Assembly: GCA_001632425.1 (NCBI GenBank)
Contig: KV425623.1
Span: forward strand, 73,555-137,554
Origin: Neolentinus lepideus HHB14362 ss-1
Lineage: Eukaryota > Basidiomycota > Agaricomycetes > Gloeophyllales > Gloeophyllaceae
Direction: 5' to 3'
DNA: 64,000 nucleotides
Part shown: in pieces, positions 10,675-20,437 of the stretch
Position numbering within the stretch: position 1 is the stretch's first letter
How the letters are laid out: each line of letters begins with the position of its first letter
The notes under the pieces: generated by a model
Seen by the model: the letters and a program-made list of their open reading frames with translations, nothing else
Databases searched by the model: none
What the model was told of the DNA's origin: nothing
Program-made: the position numbers and the translations under genes

Positions 10675-11288
10675 CTAGTAGGGATCCGGCGGCGGGGTGC
10701 TCGTCGTCCTCTTGCCCCACCATTCTGAAGGGACATTGATGTCGCTATTAGTACTCTGTCTACATGGGTACTCTTATTACTCACCGACCGAAAGTGTCGA
10801 AGTGACACTCGTGGGCAGTGAGGTGGAGACTGTAATGGTTTCCGCCCTTTTGCCCCACCATTGATCGTCTTCTCAGGATATTCAGTATGTGACTTCATAG
10901 TCAAATCGTATACTACCTACCTGGGGTGCTCATCGATTCGGTCGTCGTCGTGGCATCTGAAGCATGGTAAGGACTCGGGGAAGAAGCTAGCTGCGAATGT
11001 GTTCACATACTAAGGCTGGTCGAGGTGCTTGTGATTGATGAGGTGCTAACTTGTCTTTTACCCCACCAGTCAGCTGTATCTGTTAGATCGATTTAACATG
11101 CTGTGCGGATAACCAACGGAGAGAAACACCCGCCAGTTGCATTAATGCTAGCTGTAGCTTCAACCTGGCTGTCAGCAACTTGAGGAAAGACGCCTATCAG
11201 GACTATGCATACCGCTCATTTGGGGGGCGGGCACCCCCAGCACGACGGACAGGCAGCTCAAGACCACGAGAGAGAGGAGTGCTTGCAT
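10675..11288 (-). CDS. secreted repeat precursor kepB with three WWGKR sites
   Basis: Seen: six short exons (11288-11213, 11168-11130, 11073-11011, 10956-10921, 10868-10785, 10724-10675), five introns of 44-60 nt, all phase 1, giving 115 residues. Exon 1 is a signal peptide (MQALLSLVVLSCLSVVLG, then VPAPQ). Exons 3, 5 and 6 each begin with a tryptophan pair followed by a dibasic site: ADWWGKRQVST, DDQWWGKRAETITVST and EWWGKRTTSTPPPDPY (stop TAG). Between the sites the sequence is almost entirely Ser/Thr, with one N-A-T sequon. Known: Lys-Arg after a signal peptide is the Kex2 cleavage signal, and Kex1 then trims basic residues, so the predicted products are Ser/Thr-rich peptides ending in W-W-G. 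Inferred: a secreted peptide precursor, possibly signalling or RiPP-like. A plain genome annotation would easily miss it because the exons are 36-84 nt. The consistent splice phase and repeated motif argue against chance. Confidence 0.75.
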
Positions 11289-11348
11289 GGCTCAGTGTGT
11301 GCTTTGTGAGAGTTTCTTTGTGTTGGGTTATATTCACTGACCGTTCGG

Positions 11349-11356
11349 CTTATATA
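11349..11356 (-). promoter_or_regulatory. TATA box of kepB
   Basis: TATATAAG on the minus strand about 61 nt upstream of the kepB ATG. The first ATG downstream of it opens the signal peptide, which supports the start. Confidence 0.6.
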
Positions 11357-12924
11357 CCTCGTAGGTGGACACGGCTATACGCCGTAAGTGGGAGGAAAGG
11401 CGCTCTCGCCCCAAAGCAATGCCACAGATGATCTGTAGCAAGTCACTTGAATATCGCCTCTCTGTGGTCGCTCTCAGTGCCTTTGGTTCTCCCACCTCTC
11501 AGACAGTCCGTTTGACTGGTACCATTTTCAATTAAGTCGCGTTTCGACACAAGCGCGCCGATAGATCAAGTTTAATGGAACACATCATCTTGTACCAGGA
11601 CGGCTTCCGAGGCCTGGTCTCACATTGGTGATACCGTCAGCTCTAAGAACTTACACAGAACAGTGATTGCTGCCCTAGTGAAGTCAAGGTCTGAATATTC
11701 TAGCCTCGAGTGGCTCTATTTGCGGAAATATTTGCTGAATCTTATCTATTCCTCTCTGTATGTGACTCTTTCAGGGGCGATATCAAGGGGCACAACCTAG
11801 CACAGCATGCAATGACTTCAAAGCCGTCTCCAGTTCCGATGTCTCCTCTCAGCTCTGACGTGCCACACCCGAGCAAGGCTGTGCCGGTTGAAATTCTACT
11901 CTAATTGTCTATCCTATGTAGACGTTTCCAACCTCTAAGAGACTCTGGCTGCCACTCGAGACCACCATGATGTCATGTTCAATGCTGTACATGCCTTCTC
12001 ATCTCAACGACATCGCTATGTACACAAAGAGCCTCATGAAATTGACACCATCAGCCGACGGGCCGCTACGGTCTGGTGGCATCATCACAGAGCCCGCATA
12101 ATGTCGGGCATCTAGGAAACTGAGATCCGGGAAGTTGCATTCTGGCTATCAGTGCCTGTCATTACTGATACTATGGGAGGGAAGGGCGATCAAGCCATTT
12201 TGAGCCACAAGTGAATCCCATACGCTCCACTGTACTTCGATCTCTGTTCGACTGAGAAAACGCGGGCTATCGTATAAACCCTCTACCCGTGTCTACGGAT
12301 ACGTGATATATTCCATCAGACAGACCCTCATACAAACTGGCCCCATCTCACCCGTGCTGCGGTGTTTAATTGGCATATGCCATTGAGATGATCACGTCAT
12401 CACAAGATGCGACGTCTTCAATTTGGTCGATCCTCCTTGACGTGGACCTTCCATTGACGGATTGGCGAGCTACGTCTTGAAAGTTCTCTGTACCTTGGGA
12501 TATGTCAATGACAGGCCAGGTTAGGATAAGAATGAAAGGCGCCACCAAGTCCAACCACTCGGGAGCCTGGCCTGAGCAAAATTTGCCTCCTAGGGTGGCG
12601 CATGCGGACCGTCCAAAGGTCGTCACGGAAGTTTCAGCCTATGCGTTGTGTTCGTCTGCAAGAACTTGACGTACATGGCGTTCAAGATACTGAATGCGCT
12701 GTGGATTGCGGATCACACACTAAGTGAAACGAACCTTCAGCTCTGCCACAGAAGATGCTAGGACCAAGCTGTACCAATCTACTGCCGCAGTGTTCGATCA
12801 GACAACTGTTGCGCCTGCTCCGTATCATAGAAATTCCTCACCAATTCTGTGCCGTTGGTGATCCTTGAGACATATTGCTATATCCAGGCGAGTCACTGCC
12901 AACGTGACCAGCCTGCTATACAGG
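11357..12924. other. intergenic, no supported gene
   Basis: Scattered short frames only (for example 64 codons at 11710 plus, 86 codons at 12366-12626 minus). None has a recognisable motif or a convincing splice chain. It ends where the segment duplicated at 55.96 kb begins. Confidence 0.4.
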
Positions 12925-15345
12925 CAACAACAAACTGAAGACAGCGCAAGCGGGGCTCTGACTCATATTTGCAATCTGCGACCTCTCAGCAAGCATCAAA
13001 TCCGGGAGTCTCACCTTTGACGCTGCCGAACAGTGCAGGCGCCTTCTTCCAGACAGGCTATCAACATCGCAAAAGTTCGAAGGGTATTCCAGATCATAAA
13101 TGAAGGTCTTGCGAGGTCCCTGCGAGCCTGAAACCCTTCCATTCACGTGCTTGTCAATGACCACGCTCTATTCTTACCGAGGTACTGAAGGCTTAATGTT
13201 TTAGTTGGCACGCTTCCATGGCTGAATGCTCCGACGCTGGCGTATCATCGTTTATCATCAGGTGCCAAGCAAGGCCGTTCGGTGTTTCACGACAAGGCGG
13301 TCGCAATTAACCACCCGATCGGTACAGAGCAAGAGAACGAGAAGTATTAATGATGATGTGGATACCGTTCAGGTTATGAGGACCAGAACGGGAGAGTTGA
13401 GACGAGCCGCGCTCTGTAACGCCACCGCACTCGGAAGGCCGGCGCAGTTTCCGCAGCTATGATTTACGATGATGCACGGCGACCGCTCGTTGCGACAGGT
13501 GGCGGTGAGCAGCTTCTGCATTCGAGAGGCATTCACTAAATGATGTGGTGCACAGATACATCCGCTGCCACTTGGTTAGACACCGGCGGCTACGATCACA
13601 ATAGAGATCATGCTGAGTCCTAGGCTGGGCGCTTGCGCCAAGTTCCAGAACAGCGCCGACCGAGGACGGGTCCTGAGCGTAAAGGGCGGAACTCTCTGAA
13701 CGAGAACTGTCGCCCCTATCCCGTCTGCCAAAGCCTTTTCGTGCGGTAGAAGGGGCGTGAACTCCACTGCATGATCCTATCCACCTACCTACCTGTCCAC
13801 CCACAGCGTGGTCGAGCTCTAACCTACCTTCTGAGCGGCCACAGTCGTGTTTCAAATTGTTTCCACATCCAGTCGCAAGTTCACGATGCAGCGCAAGTAT
13901 GCCAGAATGTATTCCGAGAGTTCCTTAAACATCTGTGACCGACGGAGACGCTATACCCGTGGCCTAGTCAGTTCCCAGCCTTTGGTGCCTCTGCCGCAGC
14001 TGTGCTCTTTCTGGATGTTGGAACGATCTTCCTCGTGGGGTCCATGAAGCGCGAGATCTCGTCATCTGTGACCTTTGCTCTCCGCTGCATCGGAACAACA
14101 GATTAATGAAAAGCCTGATCTAGAGGAGTCTCTTCTCAGACGAACCTCCTGGAATGCCTTGACGAAATCTTGTAAATACGCGATGCACTTGGCCTTGAGC
14201 TCTCCAGTGAGTAATCGACCGGCGCGGTATTCCTGAGTGCCAGTCAATTAGCGTATGTATGTAGTGCAAAAACGGCTGAGGACGCACCCTTCCGATCCGC
14301 TCTAGTTCCTCATCGTCGTCCAAGAAGAAGCTCAGATACTGATAACTAACATCCACATCTGTATTACCCCCCTTCTCGCGATGAATCTCCTCTGTCTCTC
14401 CTCCCCCAGAGAAACCGTGGCGATTGATCTTGTTCTTAATACTGTTCATCGCGTCGTTCATGAAGATCCCGGAGTTGGGGTCCGACGCGCTCATCTTCGT
14501 CTGTGGGCCCTGGAGGGCGGGGAAGAACTTGGAATGCAGAAGCGTGGGCTTAGGGTACTTGAGCTTGACGGCGACGTCGCGTGTCAGGCGGAAGTACGGA
14601 TCCTGGTCTATTGCGCAGGGAATAAGGCACGGGATGTTGGATGTCGTGCCAAAGATCTGCGGGAAGGAATTGGAAAACGAGGGGGCGGCTTGTATGGAGG
14701 CGAAGTGGATTTTTCCGATGTTGTCGCTAGAGAATCTAATTCATGATGGAGTGGCAAAGGAGGAGATATGGCACATACGACTCAGTGAAGCCAAAAGTTG
14801 CTCGGGCTTGGCTGAACGTGATCTGGCGGGAGATCTTTGAGACATTCTTATAGAACGCTCCGCCGACGTAATCGTAATCGCTGAATATGAATGTCTTCTC
14901 TAGGTTGAAGCCGACGGCAATGATATCTCTTGCATTCTGCCTGGCGAACTGATAAGTTTGTTCTACCTTTAGCTCGTGCTTGAATAGGAATTTTTCGTCG
15001 TCTGTAAAGAAGAGCATAAGAGAAGCAGTGATGACAGGATATACTGACTAACCTGTCAACTGCACGACGAGAGGGACATCAAAGACTTCCTGTAACCATC
15101 TTAAATAGAGTTAAGCGTTCTGTAGTGGTGTGTACGCGAGAAAACACACTTGGTGAATACAAATGGAATCATATGCCCCAAATGCATACTATCACTACTT
15201 GGCCCTCGCCCAGTATACAGGAAGAAAGGCTTCCCCTGTTCATAGCGATCCAGAATTTTGTCGAATTCCCTGCCCATACAGTCCTTCAATATAGTCCAGC
15301 TCTTTTCGAACACTAATATCACTCACCGATGACTGAAAAACATAC
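12925..15345. repeat. segmental duplication, copy 1 (contains intact WRS)
   Basis: From about 12925 (GCAACAACAAACTGAAG) to about 15345, this interval aligns by eye, in the same order and orientation, with about 55961-58232. The two share the stretches GCTCTGACTCATATTT / ACTCTGACTCATATTT, the remains around 13740 / 56700 (TTTCGTGCGGTAGAAGGGG) and all WRS exons from the SHR exon to the C-terminus. The part at 12925-13850 carries coding-like remains (for example PLLPHEKALADGIG in one minus frame) that I could not assign. Confidence 0.85.
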
Positions 15346-15767
15346 CCCGCCTCAACAACACGTGCGGTTTATGCCCCGTGAGTCTCTCAAAGCGGTCCAA
15401 CAATGCCTGGTCGATACGTTTCGTCCCAAACTGCTCGATCAGCTTGTCGTAGTCGATCGCAAGCTGCTTGCCGTCGCTCGAGACGGAACCCTGGACATCC
15501 CAGGGCGTGACGACCTGCTCGTGAGTAGAGGCTGGTTCGACGGGCTTGATGATAGGGACGTCTGAGCTGGACGCGGTAGTAGGGTCCTGAGTGGATTCAT
15601 TTGGCCTGCAATGTATAAGACGACAGCAGCCTCCTGATCCAACGTTACGGTGCTCACCCATTCAAACTTACATCTCCCAACTTCTGCGTGACATTCTCTG
15701 TCGTTGCAGGCGCAACTGAGTCTCTTGAGAGCCCGTCCGAGACAGTGGTAGATGGAGCATTGCTCAT
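13968..15767 (-). CDS. WRS1: cytoplasmic tryptophanyl-tRNA synthetase
   Basis: Seen: eight exons from ATG 15767 to TGA 13968. N-terminus [16 protein letters not shown]; the first donor is GG|GTGAGC, joining to [13 protein letters not shown]. Then [31 protein letters not shown] joined to [20 protein letters not shown], the HIGH-type motif [26 protein letters not shown] joined to [48 protein letters not shown], the KMSKS-type motif [34 protein letters not shown] joined to [15 protein letters not shown], and a last exon [19 protein letters not shown]. Every junction could be phased and no frame is broken. Known: class I synthetase that charges tRNA-Trp with tryptophan using ATP in the cytosol; fungal and animal enzymes share this layout. 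A TATA-like run sits just upstream at about 15794-15805. A truncated copy exists at 56.9-58.2 kb. Confidence 0.95.
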
Positions 15768-15805
15768 GTCTGCCGTATTCCAAGAAATCCGAAGAACTTA
15801 TATAT

Positions 15806-17099
15806 ATTTCTGCGTTTCTGTCTTGCACCTAGTTCCAGAATACAGTGTCGTAACAAATCTAACCACAAGACTCAGATAGTAACAGAGTGGTATAAGTGCA
15901 ATCAGGGGGATAGCTACGCCACCGCTACAGGCGCAAGAGAATTTGACTCATCCATCAAGTATCGCGATAATATTATCCCAGATCGATCAATGTGAGATCA
16001 CAATGCTGACGTGCGCCCTACGTTTCTTTATACATGCATATATTCACACTATTTTTCTATCAGAGCGCTATGTCAATTTGTGCGAGGATGATGCCTGGGA
16101 AGAAGAGTCAAGTGTAAAGTCAGTGGGTTGGGCGCTTACACAACGAAATGGGAGCGAAGCCCTTTTTTGACGACCTCGGTCTGACTGAAACGTCTTCGGA
16201 TTACACGGTAGCTCGTTTTCTCAGATGCAGTCAGGTTCTAAGCCTTTGGTAAGAGGTCTACCTGCAGGTGAATAAGATGACACAACCAAGTGTGTTCTAT
16301 ACCCGTAGAATCCCAGGAGAGGCGTCAGACACCCAGCAGCCTGCCAATTACTCGCAATAACACCTCAGGAAAAAGCAAATACCACGTCAAAAGGAAGAAG
16401 AAGAACCGCCAGTGCAGCATGAAAGAGGCACGGGAAGCTGCCGGTTCTAATTAGAAAGCGTATGCAAAGAAACACCGCCGTACAGACCAAATTCTTTATA
16501 TCCAAGTCGACGTGCAGTCCTTACATCACAGTGGGTCAGTGTATCGATCAAGCCGTGACTACGGGACTGAAGAGAAGCAGATATAGGATTGCACTTTGGA
16601 GCGTCCGGTCGTACAGGTTCTGATCTGTGTCTAGTGGGACGGTCTGTACGTCCATTCAGAGGACATCTCTTCAATGCCCTGACGAATGAAACTAGGCCAA
16701 TCACACTAGACTCGGACAGCTCCGACATTGAGACAGACTGGCGCTCCTCGTCAAAGCTGGGGTGAGGTTACCGTCGGTGCAGCAGAAGTATTAAACAGTC
16801 AACGTTGAGGGATTATTTAACCGCACAACAGACTGCCACCGAGGAGGCAGGCTTCCCGCTGCCGCCTTGTGAATGGGATACGGTGGTGGACAGCCCGTAC
16901 GCATAATACCTTGGTATATATTGATCTAAGCACTAGACACTTCGGTCCTTGCAGGAGACCCGCAACATTTCCTCCATCTCAACAATCAACACTACCATCT
17001 TCAACTCTCTTCTTGCTAACGCATACATCAAGCGCATCCTCCGCTTCCAGGACCATGGGTGTTCATGTATGGGTATAAGAACGTTTACTGAACTCTATA
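15806..17099. other. intergenic, weak coding signals only
   Basis: A 93-codon minus frame (16447-16728) ends in a hydrophobic, glycine-containing stretch (RRLGYKEFGLYGGVSLHTLS) that looks peptide-like but has no known motif or start context. A CT-rich stretch near 16960-17050 resembles a 5' leader. Nothing else is supported. Confidence 0.35.
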
Positions 17100-17532
17100 A
17101 AACTCCAGGTGCCTTTAATCTTCAGCAGAACCCCTGCACGACTACGACAGCTTTGTCCTGAATGCAGTCTGCGCCAAACACCTTAACCTAAAACAGGTCT
17201 CGACGGGTAGCGCATACGCGTGCTGCTGTTTCACCTTGGCCCCGATGCCGAGTCATACATATACAACCGTCATAGCGACCTCATTTTTGGCTGCTGCGCG
17301 ATCACTGCACTAGGAAAATATGACTCCAAGCGCGGTGGGCACCTCGTTTTGTGGGATCTTGGTCTGGATGTCGAATTTCCTGTCGTGCGCACGACCTTCA
17401 TATCAGCTGGGATGCTGCGATACTCGATTATCCCTGTGGGACGAGCAGCACACCGAGGTAGCTCAATGGACTCCCGGTTCTGTGTTTCGCTGGCATGACT
17501 TGGGGTCCATGTTGGGCAGGGAATATGAGTAA
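17100..17532 (+). pseudogene. remnant of a dispersed basidiomycete DSBH/oxygenase-like repeat protein
   Basis: Seen: the frame around 17270-17470 reads HSDLIFGCCAITALGKYDSK, then RGGHLVLWDLGLDVEFP and SAGMLRYSIIPV, followed after a frame change by FRWHDLG. This pattern (H-x-D, then FGWCAITALG, GGHLILWDL, IPSAxLRHSN) is one I know from a high-copy agaricomycete protein family with a double-stranded beta-helix look, often carried by repeats. Here the Trp of F-G-W-C is replaced by Cys, the helix end is cut and the frame shifts, so it is a decayed copy. The family assignment is from memory of the pattern, not from a search. Confidence 0.5.
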
Positions 17533-18118
17533 GAGAAGGGCGAGGGTGCCGACGGGTTGAAAATGCCACCTACGCTCCGTGATTCTAGTAATTCATGGAT
17601 CCACATGCTCCTTTGCCGCTCAGTATATGAGCCTAGCCACACAGTCGAAGGCATGCCCGTTGAATTTAGTAGAGCATTTTCATCACATTCAAGATAATCG
17701 TTGGATTTACAGCTGTTGTAGAACATTAAATGTACTGAGAGGTGAGTCCGGACACCTCGATCATGCCCCAGTGACCTACCCGTAGATCGTTCTCCATGGC
17801 GCGGGGGGCGGCCAAGGTATCTCTAAGTGCATCTCCACGCCCGGTATACACACATAGACCGGTTTACCACCATGGCGTCGACACCCTCAGTGAGATCGAG
17901 AACCATGATCTGAGGATCTGCGGTGACTCCGTCGCAGAATGTAGAGAACGAGGGAGCGCTGCGCACAATTTACTGCTCCATAAGGTCGAGACCATGCTCT
18001 AACGGTAGTCGCTACGTCCGAAGAGTTGATACAAACTACATTTCCTGACGCCAAGCTCAAGACACAGGCAGTTGTTGCAACAAGACATACACAAGAACTG
18101 AGACAACAGACGCGAGTG
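17533..18118. other. intergenic, nothing recognised
   Basis: Short frames of under 100 codons on both strands with no motif. It separates two pseudogenes. Confidence 0.4.
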
Positions 18119-18860
18119 TTATATTCCAACAATATCTTTGAAAGCTTCGTAGCAGCGGAGAATCGCCTGTCTGCTGTCAAGGGGCTTCATACCCTCGCTG
18201 TAACGGCGGTTAGGTCTGGGCAGAACAGGGACATGGGCAGAAACAATAGTGGGTTCTGGTGGGTATGTGCCATGACGAATATTGCGCACAAGCGCCGCAG
18301 TGATAGGAATTTTGTAGAAGGTAGGCGTCGTACCGACGAGGACAACTCCCGGTATAGTCTACAGAGAATGTGAGCAGAACACATCCACTGGATAAAAACA
18401 CGTACCTTAGATTCGATAGTTCCCTCTCCTGCAGCCATTCGCAAACTGCTGTTATAACTGAATGCAGCGATCGCCTTGGCGATGAGCTGAGGGCGAGGAT
18501 TGCGGCTTTCAGTTGGGTTGAAGCGCTTGTCCTCTTGCACGAGGAGAAGAATGTCGTTCCGCGAGCGGTCGATGAGACAGACGTCCGTCTGCGCGTCTCC
18601 ATTCGACAGCGAAATCGTCGACGGCGGATTCTCCGTGCAGGCTTCATGGCGAGGTCAAGAAGGTTGACGAGCTCGACGTTTCTGTTGGACGACATGTCTT
18701 CCGCCTCCTGCACAGACAGTATCTCCTCAGCGAGCAGCGGCAAATTGTCCTTTCCGAAGAACGTCGCCGCATCTTCCAGCCGCACTTGAATGTTGTAGGC
18801 TTCTAGATCATTTTCGGTCCAATCACTGCCGGACTTTGCAGAGCGGATGATATTGGCCAT
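18119..18860 (-). pseudogene. decayed copy of an agaricomycete 'QEDK' repeat-family protein
   Basis: Seen: start MANIIRSAKSGSDWTENDLE (ATG 18860), then AYNIQVRLEDAATFFG and VELVNLLDLAMKP. The frame then shifts to ESAVDDFAVE and again to AQTDVCLIDRSRNDILLLVQ followed by EDK, with about 25 residues missing between. After an intron (donor GTACGTGT, acceptor CTCTGTAG) it reads TIPGVVLVGTTPTFYKIPIT, HGTYPPEPTIV and GMKPLDSRQAILRCYEAFKD, ending at TAA 18119-18121. I recognise the layout from a large family of uncharacterised mushroom proteins. The E...Q-E-D-K pattern resembles a PD-(D/E)xK nuclease core, which is an inference. The frameshift pair and deletion make this copy non-functional. Confidence 0.6.
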
Positions 18861-19040
18861 AGACGCACAGACGCACCGTCCTCTACCACAATTTCTGAGT
18901 GGTGCGGTTAAGCCCGAGCGTTCAATATTCAATTCCCCCTTTATGACAGCGTGGAAATTATTGGACAGCCACTTGTGGAGTGCTTCGAAAAGTGCCAGAG
19001 CAAGTTCAACTCTCTGCAAACATAGAAAAGTGAAGAAATC

Positions 19041-19960
19041 ATGCATCGTAGTCTTCAAATTCTCGAAATGCTAGAGCTCATTGTCAAATATCTCTGCTAT
19101 GACTCTCCAGGACTAAGAGATCGTGATACTTCATTGAATGTACTTGCGCGGACATGCAAAGCCTTTTAGGATCCCGGACCAAACCGTCTACGGCTTTCTC
19201 AACCGGAGAAAACGGCGACAGGAATATTTCCAGCACATTCATTCCCTACTCTCTAACTGCTCTCGATCACCGCAGGGAGCGTCAAAACCTACACGGACTT
19301 CCTCAGCTCTTTAGATCTGTGTCCTCTCCACGACATAAAGCTGCGTGGCGGGATAACAGTACCAAGCGATATCTTGTTCCTTGTCACTTGCCTCACTCGA
19401 CCATCCTTTGTGGGAACACTGATTGATTTCAGCGTACGAGGATCGTCTGCGCTATATTTCGTGGTCCCCTCAGTGATCCTCTGTTCTGAATGGATTGCAC
19501 TTTTCCCGGAACTGGCAATACACTCACCAACTTGGCTGGCTGAGTCTGCGGAAACTGGTGTTGGGTCAGTGCCCGCTCTTCAAAGACTCACAATGGACCA
19601 TCACGGGTCTTGGACAGCTCGTCAAACATTGACCTACCCTCGAATCTCTGACGATTGTGGTTGACGCTCCCCTGTACTATTACGACACGTGGGTGTTTAG
19701 AGACGTACAGTGACACGCTTCCCGTCTTACGCTTGGGCACGTCGAGTATTACCAAGCCGGCCCCGGTTGCGATGTTGCTAAGCAGACTCTTCCGCCGACT
19801 GTTAACGGTCGAGGTAGACCAGCCAGAAGACGATGAAGACGGCGGACAGCGGGATCGGGTATGTGAATATGTCGTGCTGCTAACAGTGGCACGAAGCGAA
19901 GAACGTGAGGTTTCTCGCGCTGAGCAGTGATCACCCAACAACCCGCATGGGAGTTTATCG
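19041..19960 (+). pseudogene. decayed F-box/LRR gene with nonsense transitions
   Basis: Seen: ATG 19041 opens MHRSLQILEMLELIVKYLCY, SLNVLARTCKAF and then TAG at 19167-19169, where this F-box-like type normally reads C-K-x-F-Q-D-P (CAG to TAG). The frame continues DPGPNRLRL, a further stop, TDFLSSLDLCPLHDIKLRGG, and LGWLSLRKLVLGQCPLF with DSQWTITGLGQLVKH, where a W-P is replaced by TGA (TGG to TGA), then PTLESLTIVVDAPLYYYDTW. The order (F-box start, spaced leucine-rich segments) matches F-box-like genes of this clade. At least three stops make it dead. Confidence 0.6.
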
Positions 19961-20437
19961 TGTATATCATTTGACACGATGATCACGAACTTCTCTCAAG
20001 CAGACCCTGATAGTGGGTGGGCTAGTGTCACAGCACCACTTAAATGTGTGGGTGGGTGGACCGCGGGGGGATGGAATGGGAAAGAAGTTTAGGGATAGCG
20101 CAGAAATCAAGAGAAGGGAGCAACCAAGGAAGAATGCTGCTAGGCATCTCCATGTCATATGTATAAGCTAAGGTTTAGCAGCGACCTTCTCGCACAACGA
20201 TTTTCGGACAGCGATCGTACCGACGCTTCACTCCATCTCGGTGGCATGTAGATGAGCCTCCGCTTCGACTCCTTGAGATCGACTAGGAACAAAGCATTAG
20301 TTCTGAGCGCAAACCTCTGCGTGATTCTCAGTGGCTCAACACGTAACATCCGTGTTTATGACGCTGCGTAATTTGTCTAGGCGCTAGCGAAGAAAGCAGG
20401 TAGCAAACAGACACATTATCATATTCAAGGATAGTTC
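19961..20437. other. intergenic
   Basis: No supported gene. A minus frame of 63 codons (19967-20158) has a hydrophobic start but no continuation. It ends at the 3' end of the macrodomain-SirTM gene. Confidence 0.4.

Noticed and set aside
10572..10904. 110-codon minus frame as an independent gene
   Set aside because: It overlaps the kepB exons in a different frame; splicing at phase-1 sites gives the repeated WWGKR motif, which this frame does not.
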